This document shows positions 35,521 through 48,264 of a DNA stretch of 64,000 nucleotides, piece after piece. The position numbers were made by a program, and so were the translations under genes. The notes under the pieces were generated by a model. That model had not been told where the DNA came from. It saw only the letters and a list, made by a program, of their open reading frames with translations, and did no database searches. Source of the DNA: Blasia pusilla (lineage: Eukaryota; Marchantiophyta; Marchantiopsida; Blasiales); assembly GCA_050084515.1 (NCBI GenBank), contig CM114271.1, positions 33,666,001 through 33,730,000 of the forward strand. The letters are read 5' to 3'. Within the stretch, counting starts at the first letter, position 1. Each line of letters starts with the position of its first letter.

Positions 35521-36415
35521 CGAAAGTCAAGAAACGTACATATGCGATCTCTATACGCTTACACGTCTTATGAGTGCGTTCTCCAGAGGAAGACTGTAGG
35601 CAGGATTCTTGAACGCCGTCTGAGATGTCGATTGACTCGTGAACGTATGAATATAATCCACTCGGAATGTAAGGAAACGTAAATACGCGATCTTCATACG
35701 CTTGCATGAGCTGTGAGTCTATGAGTGTGGACTGTCGGCAGGATTTCCGAAAGAGAGCCGTCTGCGATGTCGATTGACTTGTGAGCGTATGAATAGAATC
35801 CTTTCAGACTTGAACCACTCAGAAAAAAGTGAAGGAACGTAGATACGCGATCTTCATACGCTTGCGTGAGCTTTGAGTCTATGAGTGTGGACTGTAGGCA
35901 GGATTTCCGAAAGAGAGCCGTCTGAGATGTCGATTGACTTGTGAGCGTATGAACAGAATCCTTTCAGACTTGAACCACTCGGAAAGTGAAGAAACGTATA
36001 TACGCCATATTTATACGCTTACAGGTACTATCAGTCTGTGCGTGTGGACTGTGGGCAGGATTTCCGAAAGCCGTATGAGATATCAATTGATTTCTGAGTT
36101 TCTAGGTAAATCCTTTCAGACTTGAAGCTCTCGGAAAGTGAAGAAAAGAAAATACGCGACCTTTGTACGATTACATGTACGATGAGTCTATGGGTGTGGA
36201 CTGTGGGCGCGATTTCCGAAAGAGGGGCGTATGAGAGAAAGATCAATTGACTTCTGTGCGTATATGGAATCATTTCACACTTAGAAAGTCAAGAAACGTA
36301 CATACGCGATCTCTATACGCTTACATATACTATGAGTGAGCACTCTAAAGGACCGTAGGCAGGATTTCCGAAAGCCGTGTGAGGTGTCGATCGATTTGTG
36401 ACTACATAAATAAGT
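35521..36415. repeat. Six-copy ~153-bp tandem repeat
   Basis: The box gaaagtgaagaaacgta and the following tacgcgatctt recur at about 35521, 35667, 35828, 35982, 36133 and 36283. The spacing is 146-161 bp. Each unit also carries 'gtgtggactgt(a/g)ggcaggatttccgaaag' and 'gatgtcgattgactt'. Copies 2-4 are most alike and the outer copies are more diverged. No open frame is conserved across units, so the array appears noncoding. Confidence 0.9.
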
Positions 36416-39400
36416 AAAGAAAAGGGAAGGACCTTGGGAAGCAAACGAACGCGCGAGCCGAAGATTTTATCGCTGGTCGATGGCGGGGGTCCATCAGAAT
36501 CTGCGCAAACGCAAGCTGGTGGAACCGGTCCGTTCCACCAGCTGGCCGGCACGCTTTTGAGCTGCCTGTATCTCGGTCTGGATCAGTAGATGGATAATGC
36601 ATCAATTTTCCGTGGAGCTGGAGGCTTGAGCAGCGAATTCCGATTCCAACGGCGGACGTGACCCAAAGTCGTCCGGCAGCTTGCGGTGCAGCGCGGGCTC
36701 CGTGAATGAGTAGCGTGGCTAGAGTCGGAGATAAGAAGTGCAATAGTTAGATTCTCAGTTCACACCAGAATCGCAGCCAGCTGCGTAGATATACGCTCCA
36801 GATCTTCTGGAATTACAACGCGCCTGCGCAAATCGATCGATGTATCTAGCCCTACGAGAATTCCAGATTTCTGGATCGATCTTTAGCTAGATCGCTGTGG
36901 ATATTGGAGCACTGAAGAGGTCGTACACGAGTGAGAACAGATCGATACTTCCGACTCAACGACTCAGATCCGCAGATTCGGACTCGCCTCCGAATCACTG
37001 AAAAGTTCCCAGTGTTCGATGCACGTCCACCAATCTACCGATGAGTGGATCGAGTGAATCAATTCAACTCACATCGAGAGTCACTTGTAATACGATTCTT
37101 TCCCTCACTCCCGTGATCAGGGGCTCTATCCCATCCCTGTTTTAATGGGTTTCCATACCATCGAGAGTCATAGCTCAAGCCCCCTCAGACTTGCCCAGGG
37201 AAATGAGGGTCACTTAAAGTGTGCACGGGCTCATTTCTCTTGGTAAGCTACAAGACGGAACTCCCCTCCCAGAAACACTAGCACTAGAATTCGCGTCCAT
37301 ATCTCTCAGAATCGGTGGGCTTATTATTATTATACTACTACTGATAATAATATTAATAACTACTGAGAGCTATTCATTCATACTACCATATCGGTCTCCA
37401 ATGGAAGCCCCGAGCCCTGTACATGCATGCATTCAAATAGCTGCAGCGGACTGAAGGCGTTGCCGGCAGAATCTGATGCAGGTCGACTGCGGCCACATCT
37501 GTTGACGGCGGTTCGATGAGCGTCTGGCGCATTTTCTTACTTTGCAAATCCCACGCGCACACTAACAGATGTCGATGTTTGTTTTAGAAAGCACCGGGAC
37601 TAGTGCTTCGTGTTGAAAAATGATCTGTAAAGGCGCCGATCTGTGGCAATTCGTGTGATGCATAACTCGTACATACCCATGAAGTCGCAAGCTGGATGAT
37701 GGTCAACTTTGGACCTCGGAGCAGACCCAATTCAGCAGCCGTGCAACAGCGTCAATGCTCGAATATCGATGTAAGTTGCACTTAATGGCACTCGCGAGTC
37801 GTGCGTGACTCGACGAGAGCTGTGTCTACATGATCATGACACAAGAGCGACTCTAGGTTTGGCCCGGCCCCTCACACGACAGATCCATGAATAGCCTCGG
37901 CTCTTACAGGACGAGTACTGACCATAAGCTAGTGAGTCCACGAATGCGGCCCGTTGGTGACTTGCGGTCGACCCTCATGGTTCATTTCGGAACTGGTTTC
38001 GGCAGAGTTCATCCTATCTCCGTGAATGTGATCGACAGCAGGCACGTTCAAGATTGATCAGGTGGACTCTAGTACGAAGCGAATCATGAGCCTGAGGATT
38101 CGGACGGCTGCCGGGATTCTCATGATCCAGATCTGGACTGGAGGGAAGTGGAAGCGAAACTTAATATTCTTCTCTGGTTTGGTTTCGTATTTTCTGGGCC
38201 GCGAGGACTGAGTTTAGCATCGATAGAGCTAGCTGCTCCCTGGAGCGCCGTACCGAATCTGTAACTAAAGGATTCTCCCTCATGATAAGAGCCCTCATTA
38301 CGCACGTAAGGATCGATGGCGATCCCCGTCCGCTCAGTCGGTGTCTAGTTAGCTAGCTACGCGATAACGATTGCCAAAGCTCAGAGCCACTGGAGACAGG
38401 GATTCAAGCGAGAAGCGAAGCTCGGATCCCGATCCTTGACCCTTCGAATTTACTCTCCATGTTACCTGTATCAAGCGATGAACTTATGCATGAGTGCAAT
38501 TACTTGTGCTACGACTGACGGGAGAGCTCTTTCGGAAGGTCCTGGAAGAGCGTTCACTTGAAAGTTGAAAGCATTGCCAGTGCCCGGAGCGCCTGCAAGT
38601 CAACGTCTGTACGCACATGATGTACAGTCTCTTGGACCGACCAGACCCAAACTTCACGCATTTCGACCCCTAGTTTTAGACAGTAGCTGTCGCGGTAGTA
38701 GCTACGGACCCGGAACTTCCTCACATTGACTTCGATTCACTGTCCAAGAGCTCGGACTGCGAACGCCCCCGGATTCAAGCCACTGCGCGCCCCTTGAAGA
38801 TCAAGATCGACAGATTCCTCATGTGAACGCCGTCCTCATGATCAACGTCCGTTGCAATCGCAACATTTTTGGATGGATTTGCGTGCACGCGCGACTCGTT
38901 CAAGAGCGCAATTTTCGGAGATATCTCGGCTCTTCGCCTTGATTCATACGGTCGCTGATTACGGTCAATTTTAATGAATGGCACGAGATTTCGTTGGATG
39001 TCGCGAACTAATTCACTATTCCATCGCCACGATCAGGCTCTCGCAATCCAGCAATGCACGAGCTGGATCTACACGCTCGTACATCACAAACTGCCATCAA
39101 TATCACCGAAGATTCGCGAGCTCCCGTGACATAACTTTAGCTGCCAGTTCCGATTCCAGAGACGGCTTCTTTTAGCTCAAGAGGGCCCCATAGTTTAGTT
39201 CTTTGCAAGTGATGGAGCTATCAGGGTGTTACGTGTGCGGCGGAGGTTAAAGAATAACAGAGATTAAGCTCTAGCTCTAGAAGCTAGAGGTACAGAACCG
39301 CTGAGAACTTTAGTGCATGTCGATCTCTGAGACTCGCTCCTTTCAAAGTTGTTGACATTCGTTGAGCAGATAAAAGGCATCCCGTGATTCCCGTCCGCCT

Positions 39401-41650
39401 GCCTTCAGGCCGATTGCCATCTGAATCAGATCAAGAAGCGGTGGTGGATAAGCTATCCTAGCTGCGATACCAACTCTACCAATCATTCGCCGGAATTTTT
39501 CGATTCGATTACTGCGAAGCTCAAGCTAGTCAGTCTCGGAACGAAAGGAATCAACGCTGCGGGAGTAATTTTTAAGATCCGTATCACGATTCGTACACGG
39601 ATTTCTATGCATGTGCAGAATTAAAACAGTTCGGGATAGATGGATCCGTGAATGTAGAGCAGTCGGACATTACTTGCTAGCGTTCAGTGAATCAATCGCG
39701 TACCGCTAACATCGATCCCTGTAAATTTGGACTTTTCTCGCGAGGGGCGGAAGAGTTTCTGTTGAAAGTCGCCTACACATCTACGTATGCACACACGCAC
39801 ACACTCACACAGCGCAGCGCTGGCTTCATTTCAAGACCTCGAGCTCCAGCAATGGCCATCGCGTGTCAAGTGCTTAGAAGCCGATTGACGACCGTCTTAA
39901 GAATGAGTGAACCGGCCCAAGTCTAACGCGGCGCGCTGGCGGATCCGAGCGGGGACCACTGGCGCGCGAGCATGTAGACGACCGGTGTAGGAAAGACAGC
40001 CCGGACTCTCGCGCGCTGTCCTCTCCCCCGGCGTCTAGATCTGGACCGAGTGCTCCACTCTCCCGGATATTGTGCGCGAGGCCAGGTGAACCATGAATGA
40101 CGCATGCATGCGCGCGCGCGTAGTTCGCTCATCCCTCGAAAGCTTGGCAATTCCCAGGCTCGCGGCCATGGCAGGGCGACCGTGTGGCGTCGACGGATTC
40201 AAACCTTGGTGCATGAAGAATCTAGACTTCCAGGCAGCAGTGGTTCAATTCGCGATCGTGGGGTCAACTTCAACCTTTCGATCCCACTGTACCTAAAAGG
40301 CCGTGCTCGTGCCGTTGGACCTACCGGCCCTATATTTCAAGCTCGAGCTCGCGCCATTCAGATACGTCCATTTGTACATATGCGTGTCTCTAGCGACTAA
40401 AGTTGCGGCTATCTACGTACTCTCGCGGGAAACCGGAGTGTATGTACATGTATGCGTGCGCACCATCTACGTACTCGGATGTTTGTGCGTCGATCTTACC
40501 TTGAATATTCGCTGGCTAATTAATCGGGAAGGCAGTCGGTGAGTGAAAGATGAGCGATTGAGTTTTACCGTGAATCAAATCGTCGCCTCAAGATTCGTAG
40601 TCCCGACTCTTCGGAGTTAGGTTTTCGCGTCGGCGGTTTCCACTCGTTCGAAGGTTACGCGAGTGGATTTTCAGGTCATCGAGTTAAAATCTCAGGTATC
40701 AAGATCTAGACCAGACGAGACATGTCCGCGAGCTAGCGATCGAAGTCGCCGAGTTAGCGTAGAATATGTTGAAAGTCATTGAATGACATGCACTTATTGA
40801 GAGAAGTGGTCCACTGGACTGAGCGAGCGCGAAAAATGTTCGGTCGTTGCGTTGAATGAGTGACGCGCGTATAGATCGAGTAATGTCGACGGGCACTCGC
40901 TCGAGAGGCAAAGCAATACTACAGAGATAGAGTCGGTCACGAACTTCAACATTTCGCCGGACGCTCTTTCGAGCGGCATCAACTACGCTTCATGACTAGT
41001 CACCTGTAGCGTACGTTCGAACTTGCGAAGCTTTGACTGCGCAGTTTTACCCTGCGATTGTGGCAGCAGCGCGAGCTCAATTCGCGCTGTGGAAGACCGT
41101 GCACGAATGCCGACCAGGAGCTCAAATCCGTTCCTGGAAAGCGGAGCGCGCACTGTTCGCCATCGGTCCGAGGAACAGAGGGAGACCGTGCGGGAAGTCC
41201 AACAGATGTGTGACGACGTGATGTCGTCGTCGCCAGCAATCGAGCGGGCAGCTGCGCGCGCGGTAGGAAAGACGGCCGAACCCTATAGCAGTAGTGATTC
41301 CTGCTTCCTCCTCGGCCTAGCTTCGGATGATCGCAACTGACCTCGGATGTGCTGGGATTTCTCAAGGAACGTCCATCGACCCACGGGTACCGGATTCCCG
41401 GCCCACTGCAATTCGCAGCAGAAGCGGCTTCCGGATCGTCTAACTCGAGACTCGGCCGACTGGCGCGGTGTAGGAGGAGTAGGACAGAGAGAAAGAGAGA
41501 GAGAGAGGAGACATCGACATCGATCGATTGCGGGGGCACAGGCAGGCAGGCGGTCCCGAGGTCTCGGGCACCGGGATCTTTATTGTCGAGTGCGGAGTCA
41601 ACATGCTGCGCTGCCGCCTCATGAGGCCGGAATTCAGAGTGCCCGCTCGC
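36416..41650. other. Gene-poor richer-GC stretch
   Basis: No supported gene. A TTA/ATT-rich microsatellite-like patch lies at 37320-37372. The longest frame (minus, 41000-41539, 179 codons) has arginine/serine-rich composition and no domain, and its length is not surprising in stop-poor DNA. Confidence 0.45.
41483..41509. repeat. (GA)n microsatellite
   Basis: GA-rich tract (gacagagagaaagagagag...). If the gene at 42638 starts near 41.7 kb, the tract lies in its promoter, where plant GAGA tracts are common. Confidence 0.9.
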
Positions 41651-41658
41651 TTATAAAG
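41651..41658 (+). promoter_or_regulatory. Possible TATA box
   Basis: The motif TTATAAAG sits in otherwise GC-rich DNA, about 985 bp upstream of the ATG at 42638. Transcription from about 41685 would give a ~950-nt leader. It is based on the motif only. Confidence 0.25.
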
Positions 41659-42385
41659 TACGATTGGCTTCGCAGGCAGGGCCATCGGAAGAGCCTAGAA
41701 TTCCTCTCGAGACCTCCAAATCCATCCAATAAATCGTCCGCAACAACAAAGATCTAGCCTGTCAGCAGTGTCCATATCCGCCCGCGGCTGTTCGTGCAGT
41801 CTCGCGTGCGCCGGGGGACTACTGCTCGCGATCTAGATCTGGAATCCGGATTATAGATCTAGAGGTCTACATGACCTAGGTACGTACAAGATAGATCTCT
41901 GGATCTGAGCTAGCTAGTCAGCTAGCTAGATAGACAGTCGGACAGACAGATCCTTACTGTGGGCAACCCTCTACCAGTCAGGGCACAGGCCAGGCCTGTC
42001 CTAGAGCTTCTTCCTTCGTACGTAACTTAGGCATCTGAAACTCGCACACCTTTACTCGTCGCACTGCGAGGCCTCGTGTCCGGCCGCGAGTCTAGACAGG
42101 GATCGTGTCGGGTAGATAGGGCCTCGAGCTCAATGGCGCCGGGAGGCCTGCTGCCGCTGCATGTGCCAGCGGATATATGAGGGAAGGAGTCTCTATCGAT
42201 CGAACGCTGAGCCGCGAAGAGCGAGACGGAGTCGACAGTGAGCCTCACGCACTCACTGCTGCCTCAGAAAGCGACGCTCGAGTGATCAACTGCCAGATTA
42301 TTGTTATAGATGGCGTGAAGATGGAGCCGAAGGGAAAGGTTGTGGCAATTGCAGCCGCATTGTTCTCCAGCACGTTTGCTTGGTC

Positions 42386-42413
42386 AGATAGATAGATAGA
42401 TAGATAGATAGAT
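42386..42413. repeat. (GATA)n microsatellite
   Basis: About seven GATA units without interruption, 225 bp upstream of the ATG at 42638. Confidence 0.95.
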
Positions 42414-42637
42414 ATTATACCTGCTGTGCTCAAGGTCGCTCCGCTTTCTCTCGTATGTTTGAGCACGGGGATTGGCCGGGAACCTGCTGACACTGCGCAG
42501 GAGCAAATCGGAGGTTGGCACCTCCGGTTCAAGGTCGAGGTCAAGGTCGCCACCTATCTCCATAGAAGACTACTCGTGATTGACAGATTCGGGAGTTCAC
42601 GGATTTGAAGGGGCCTCGGGCTCCCGAGTACGTGCGC

Positions 42638-43339
42638 ATGCTTCTCTCAGGTGCCGGACGTCGGAGGACAGTATCGATATCGATGACGCTCTTAGGCCTG
42701 TGTGCATGTGCCGCACTCGTGTACATTTTGTGCGTCTTCTCTTCTATTCCGATGATCGAATCGCGCGCTCTAGGGTCCGCTCGAGAAATCCAGCAATTGC
42801 CAGGGATGACGAGAAGCGCTGGCAGCGAACCAGATGTTCGACAGTTTGAGGATAGGGGAGTAGAGAAAAGAAAGCTGTCCGCAGGAGGCTGGAATCCTGC
42901 ACTTCCTTTCTTCCGCGGTCATGAGAGGCCGAGACTAACTGCGGGAGGGGGATTCATCGGCAAGAACATTCGCATCTCTATGTTGCGAGCTGGCACACCG
43001 TCGAGCCCGAGTGCAGTGAACCACCGCCGGCAAACCAGGAGCAGAAAGCTAGCGAGGTCCCCGCCCGCGAGAAGACCCGAGCACCACACTCTGCAGGCGA
43101 TGGCGACTGCAGAAGTGCTCCAGGGAAGACGAGGGCTAAGAAACGCGAGGAACTTCCTTTCCGTGTCCAGCCCAAGTGACAAAAATCACGGCTATAGAAC
43201 GCTAACTGGAGACGACTTCGAAGGGAGATTCGAACGCTCCCCACCAAATCCAGGCTCCGCACCGGCACCCGCAGATTGGCATCCGGGGCCCGACGACTGT
43301 CCGACCATGGCCAGACCATCAGTGCCACCACCAGCCTAG
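42638..43339 (+). CDS. Putative secreted/membrane-anchored proline-rich peptide precursor
   Basis: The frame is 233 codons from the first ATG at 42638 to TAG; it stays open a few codons further upstream without another ATG. Residues 8-10 are Arg-Arg-Arg, followed by a hydrophobic stretch at about 16-39 (SMTLLGLCACAALVYILCVF), as in a signal peptide or signal anchor. The middle is basic and poorly conserved-looking, with KRKLSAGGW and NHRRQTRSRK dibasic sites. The C-terminus is rich in proline (RSPPNPGSAPAP at 43232-43270, then DWHPGPDD and PSVPPPA). Long pre-propeptides with a proline-rich C-terminal core are typical of plant CLE, CEP, IDA and PSY hormones. The core RxxPxNPGxAP is faintly like CEP, but I do not assign a family. 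A 234-codon frame is unlikely by chance at this GC. Confidence 0.5.
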   Translation: MLLSGAGRRRTVSISMTLLGLCACAALVYILCVFSSIPMIESRALGSAREIQQLPGMTRSAGSEPDVRQFEDRGVEKRKLSAGGWNPALPFFRGHERPRLTAGGGFIGKNIRISMLRAGTPSSPSAVNHRRQTRSRKLARSPPARRPEHHTLQAMATAEVLQGRRGLRNARNFLSVSSPSDKNHGYRTLTGDDFEGRFERSPPNPGSAPAPADWHPGPDDCPTMARPSVPPPA

Positions 43340-46300
43340 CCTAGACTGCAGGCGCGCACGTTCACAATCATCGATCACCACTCTCATGTTGGAACGCCGG
43401 AGCCCGTCGCGATGAGCAATCGCAAGATATCGACTATTGAATCTACCGGAGATTCTCACGGTGCAATCACCCAACTGATATGTGCCAGGGATTCTTCGTA
43501 GCTCGGGCCGCATCCTCTCTTCGTAGAGCTCAGCTTCCATGGCCCCAAGGCTCTAGCAGCAAGTACACACAGGTTCAGTCCAAAGTCGGACTCCATGGAT
43601 GCGAACGATGATGAATTCTGCGCTCTCGAGCTCCTACCTCTCTCCCCGCGCGTATCAAGGGTACCACAGGAACCGAGTACTTCCCCATCTGCACAATCGC
43701 AACGTTCCAGAAACATGGAGCCGTACGTACACGCGTGTGTCTAGAGATCTTGCTCTCGAAACTGCCACAATGCGAGCGACCCCGACGCTTTTCTGCAAGT
43801 TATTCGTCGATGACCAACGAGACCCATGGCGTCTACGCAGGGCTGCTCAAACGTATCCGCATTGGCCGGCCAGGCAATCCGTGCAACCATGAATGAATTC
43901 AAACGGCGAGAGCGATCATTCCTGTACTTAGATCCCAGGAGTGTGCGGATTTCTTCGTCCATGATCGATCCTCGACATGAACCTCCTGATCATGACGAGC
44001 AATTGGCCAGGCGAGGTGTGGGGGGAGGGGGCCGGGAGTCGACATGAGAGAAGGTGGACGCATTCATCTTTCATTTATCATTACGGAGGGCCAGAAGACG
44101 AACATCTGTTCGCCATGAACATCATTCTTGAGGTCCCGCATCCAAATCACAAATGGATCACAGGACGCCGAGAACTTCAACTTCAGGAGAACGATCGATC
44201 CTTCTACGGCTTCGCCACGGCCAGAATTCAAGCGAGCCGACGTCAGGAAGGTCGTGCGAGCTCGCCTCCGGAGGGTCCTGCTGCAGATTGAGCAGTACCA
44301 GTGCGCAATAGCTCCGAAAACGCAGTTGCTTCCGACGACGGAACATGAATCGAGCTCAGCAACTACCACGCCTCGTTGTACTAGATCATGAGGATACTCG
44401 AAGTCCCCGAGCCAACTATCGATTGAAAAGGCTCATTACGTACGCGGTCCTATTCGTAGATATGTCTCGAGGTATCTGAGGGTACAAAAAAGGTGACCTG
44501 CGCATGCTGCAAGCGAGCACGGCGCGGGTCTTCGCAGCTGCCAAGAATATGGCAATCGGATTCAGATCATCTAGAGGGAGGGCTCTGTGAGGTCGATATT
44601 ATGAAATCGCCAGGATATGTGCATGCATGCGTGTAACAATTACATCTGTTTGACATGACGAATTGGATTCGTGAGGCCTGACTTTCATCAATCATTCTAA
44701 GTTGTGTTTTTCTCACGAGTGCTCTTGCCTGTTGCTCTCTGTAAGCAATTTCCGTCTTCATCAGCAGATTTCCAGCCCCATCGGCGGGAGAATCGAAAGA
44801 GAGCTCGCGACGATCCGATCCGTCAGTCGTCCCCGGCGGCTCGTCCATCGACCGACGACGTCCGCGTGAGCAGACAGATATCGTGACTGTCACCTGTCAG
44901 TGATGATTCTGCTATTCATGATCCGAATTGTTGCTTCTCAGCTCAGCATCACACGCAAACTTTAGATGGATGCACCGCGAGAGATCCGGAAGGTACTGCG
45001 TCGTGATCCAGAATCGGTCTACATATTTGTACATGTGTGGATTGACGAGTCCACATTCTCGAGCAATCGTTGAATCTTTCTACGTGGGACTAGCTTCAGC
45101 TTAGCTTTCATTCATGGTGGCTAGGAGCTTGTTGAGCAGTAGCACAGATTTAGATCCATCCGCGTATATGAATGAATGATGTCCTATGCTTGTGAGAGCT
45201 CGAGTACGGACGCGCAATGGACGGGAGGTTCGGATCACGTCTGCGGCAGACGTCGCTCAGAAATGAATCCAGTGCATAGAAACTGCAGGTTCGACTCAAC
45301 AGCTCTCGGTTGATCTGCGAGTTGGACTGCTTCGATCGCGATTTATTGATATTCGCTGAGATGGGGAGAGCTCTAGATGCTCACCTTCGAAGCCAGTGAC
45401 AGGCATTTTCGCGTGTCTGCATTTAAATCTTTAAATCTTCGCCGGCTCCTGTTCAGCAGGAGTTTCATGGTCGGGAGTTTTGGATCTAGGTCGATATTGA
45501 GCGCTTTCAAGAGTTCCGTTTGGATGTTGACAACATGGAGTTGAGGGGGTCGTGGTTTCCTAGATCGATCGAATCGCGTCTCCGAGACCGGTAGTTGAGG
45601 TCGCAATGTCGCATGGAGTGGGAAGTTCACAGCTTTCGACTCCATGCTTGCCTTCAAGGAAGAGGCTTGCATTGCCGAGAGTGTCATGCTACAGGGATTC
45701 AAGCGTGGCACGGCCACCAGTCCATAGCGATCGAGTCGTACTTTCGCGCATTCATCGGCCATCGATCGTCGATACCCACATCCGGACGTGTGGTAGTTAA
45801 CGCACCCGAAACGGTTCTGAAGTTACCTCTGAGACATGAATGAATTCTCATGGCACAGAGCTACGAATTCTCGAGTGTGCGTGCATCGATTCTCGGACAC
45901 GGTTTCCGTTGAGCGCGCACATAAATTTTCCTTCAGCGCACGGCAACCTCCCGCTCGTGCTCCCGTCGCTGCCGAACACGTGGTGCTGAAAAGTGGGAAA
46001 CTTGGTCGACAATCTCGCGAATCTTGAGCGAGAAAGCTCGGGGATTCAGATCTCGATCGTAACTTCGAGCTTCCTCGAAACATGGAGAGGACACTCGAGT
46101 CCGGGCTACAGTGCAGCGAGAAGCACGAGGGCGAAATGTGCACCAACTTTTCTATAGCTGTGCCGCAGCTACAACCCTACCACATCTCTGGATCCGTCGA
46201 CGAATTGAATGCCATGCCAGACATCAACGGCGCCGGGATGATTCCCCTCCCTCCCCGCGAAGCCCGAAGTCAGCTAGCGCTGAGCCTAACGATCGAGGAG

Positions 46301-47240
46301 GAGTAAACCGCCCGTTGAGCAGCGACCAAATCGCAAAATCACAACGGAGCGCGATCACAACGAGGAGACCCTAAGTAGACATCTGCCAAACCGGAAATCA
46401 CAGCCACAACCGCAAAAAGCTTCCAGCACGCGACAGGACGACTCCGCGCACCCTCTCCAATCTCCCCCACTAAGAAACTTGAGTTGTCGAACGTGATCAT
46501 TGACCCCTCCGTCTCATGCTACGAATCTTCTCCGTATTATTATTATCCTTTCTATCTATCCTTCCATCCATCCATCCTCTCTCTCTCTGGCTATTAGTCC
46601 CGGCGCTGCGTGGTGGTCCACAGCCTACTACCCCTACTTACGATGCGTGCGCGTGAATCCGGAGGGAACCGTTCCTGAAACACGCTTCCCAATAGGAGCT
46701 ACTAGTAGTAGTAGTAGGATCAGCGATCTCTCTCGCGACCGTGTGCGATAATGCGATTCGTTGCAAATTTCTCGCGGCTATTATTACACGACGCATTCCA
46801 TCAAATCCCCGACCCGCAAACCCAAACCCGCCATCCCCCAAACACCCTACCACCCTAATTCCTTCCGATTCCTTTCGCTGACAGTTCTGAAAGTGTGGTC
46901 GATCGATCGCGTTCAGGAGCTCCGATCGATTTGGCCGAAACAGCAACGTTGCGGCATCGGTCGGACCCCATCCGATTTAGGAGAATGTCACAAAGCCATC
47001 TCACGACAGGCACACGATCCGCGCCGGCCCTTTTTTATTGTTGTTTGAAATCGACACCGATCTTGAGCGCGCGAAAGGTGTGTCCTAAGGCTATCGCGAT
47101 TTTGAGGATGGCTGCTCGAGATTTGCTGTGTCCTGTGCGAGTTCACCTCCACTCCACGTGAGCCCCACGAAACAGTGCGGAGTTTAGGGTTTCGAGTCGA
47201 GAAGCGATCAATAATCGATGGGGCGCCACTTGACAAGATA
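43340..47240. other. Richer-GC stretch without supported genes
   Basis: It could be 3' untranslated or intergenic. Frames up to 129 codons occur on both strands and overlap each other, as expected by chance. A CT/CCAT-rich low-complexity tract lies at 46540-46590 and a short (AGT)n at 46703-46714. Confidence 0.45.
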
Positions 47241-47249
47241 ATAAAGTGG

Positions 47250-48170
47250 GTACATTTACTTGACTAGACTCGTTTAGTTAGTGGAGTGCATCCAAACATG
47301 TACTTGAATCGATGACTCGATTCTTTCGTCTCAAAGTTCACATTTTGGGGACGAGTGAGAATGTGAGGCCGAGCTAACGGAGTCCTCAGGGAAGGAAGGC
47401 ATGGGAGAAAATATTGGAAACCTTAAGGCGTCCATAACAAAATAGTGTATATTATTTTATTATGATGAATTAAGTCCATAAATGTATGGAGGGAACTCGT
47501 TGGGGAGACCGGAGGGAGGATAGGGGATGTGTAGGCATAGGGATCCGTGACATGAGTGGGAACCACTCGATCGGGATCTAATTTGTCCTTCTTATCCTTA
47601 TTTCCATATTTGGTTGGGGGAGGTGTGGGATTCTCAAAAACAAAGTTTGCGCCGAGAGGAAGGAAAGGGCATTTATTTATTTATATTTAAGGTGATTGGG
47701 TGATGTACGAAAAATAAAAATTTTATTTGAAGAGTTTTTGAATAATAATATTATAAGTCAAAAAATTTAAATGTCTACTTGTATAATATGAAACATTTTC
47801 TTATTGTCCAGATGTCATATGTCAAACAAAGAGGTGTTTACAAATCAAAAATGCACTCTCCAATAATAATATAGATACACTCCTTATCACTTGGCCTTCA
47901 TCTCCTAATCATAATCACTTAGTAGATTCGATCAATAGTCAAGGGTTGACACACTTGAGGATGTTGTTTTGTCATGCCTTTATTCATGTGTGTGTAAGTG
48001 GAAGAGAATATAAATTCGAAGTGCAGTCATGGTTTTTAAATTTACTATCGATAAATGAAAGTGTTGGGAGCCATTCAATTTCAAAGCTATGGAGGGTTCT
48101 TTATAGTTTTCATATAGGTTCCTTAGTCTAGTTTTTTCTCTACGGATGACAAATGTCATAAGTTAGAGGC
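47250..48170. other. AT-rich spacer
   Basis: A sharp switch to AT-rich DNA. No gene is supported. Confidence 0.55.
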
Positions 48171-48176
48171 TCTTGA

Positions 48177-48264
48177 AGTGGTCTATACGGTAAGGGAGGA
48201 CACTTTCTTTATTTGTCCTAATGGACAATTAAAGAAAGTGTCCTCCCTTACCGTATAGACCACT
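48177..48264. repeat. Nearly perfect 88-nt hairpin
   Basis: The arms at 48177-48210 and 48231-48264 are exact 34-bp reverse complements. The inner segment pairs a further 8 bp with one mismatch, leaving a TAAT loop. It could be a young small-RNA precursor or a snap-back insertion. No transcript evidence is available from sequence. Confidence 0.9.

Larger units (their letters stand above)
34000..47250. other. Richer-GC, low-repeat block
   Basis: Base composition changes gradually near 34-34.5 kb and sharply near 47.25 kb. The block is dense in GATC, CTAG and AGCT palindromes and lacks recognisable transposon sequence. Apart from the frame at 42638-43339, open frames in it are of the length expected by chance. 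It may be a gene territory with long untranslated regions or non-coding transcripts. Confidence 0.5.

Noticed and set aside
35521-36415. CRISPR-like spaced repeats
   Set aside because: Units are ~153 bp and similar along their whole length, with no short repeat-unique spacer pattern, and the DNA is plant nuclear.
39779-39815. CA-rich tract as a telomere or centromere signal
   Set aside because: It is a short imperfect CACA/CACT run of ordinary microsatellite type.
41000-41539. 179-codon minus-strand open frame
   Set aside because: Arg/Ser-rich composition, no domain, overlaps other frames on the plus strand, and its length is within chance for 13 kb of stop-poor DNA.
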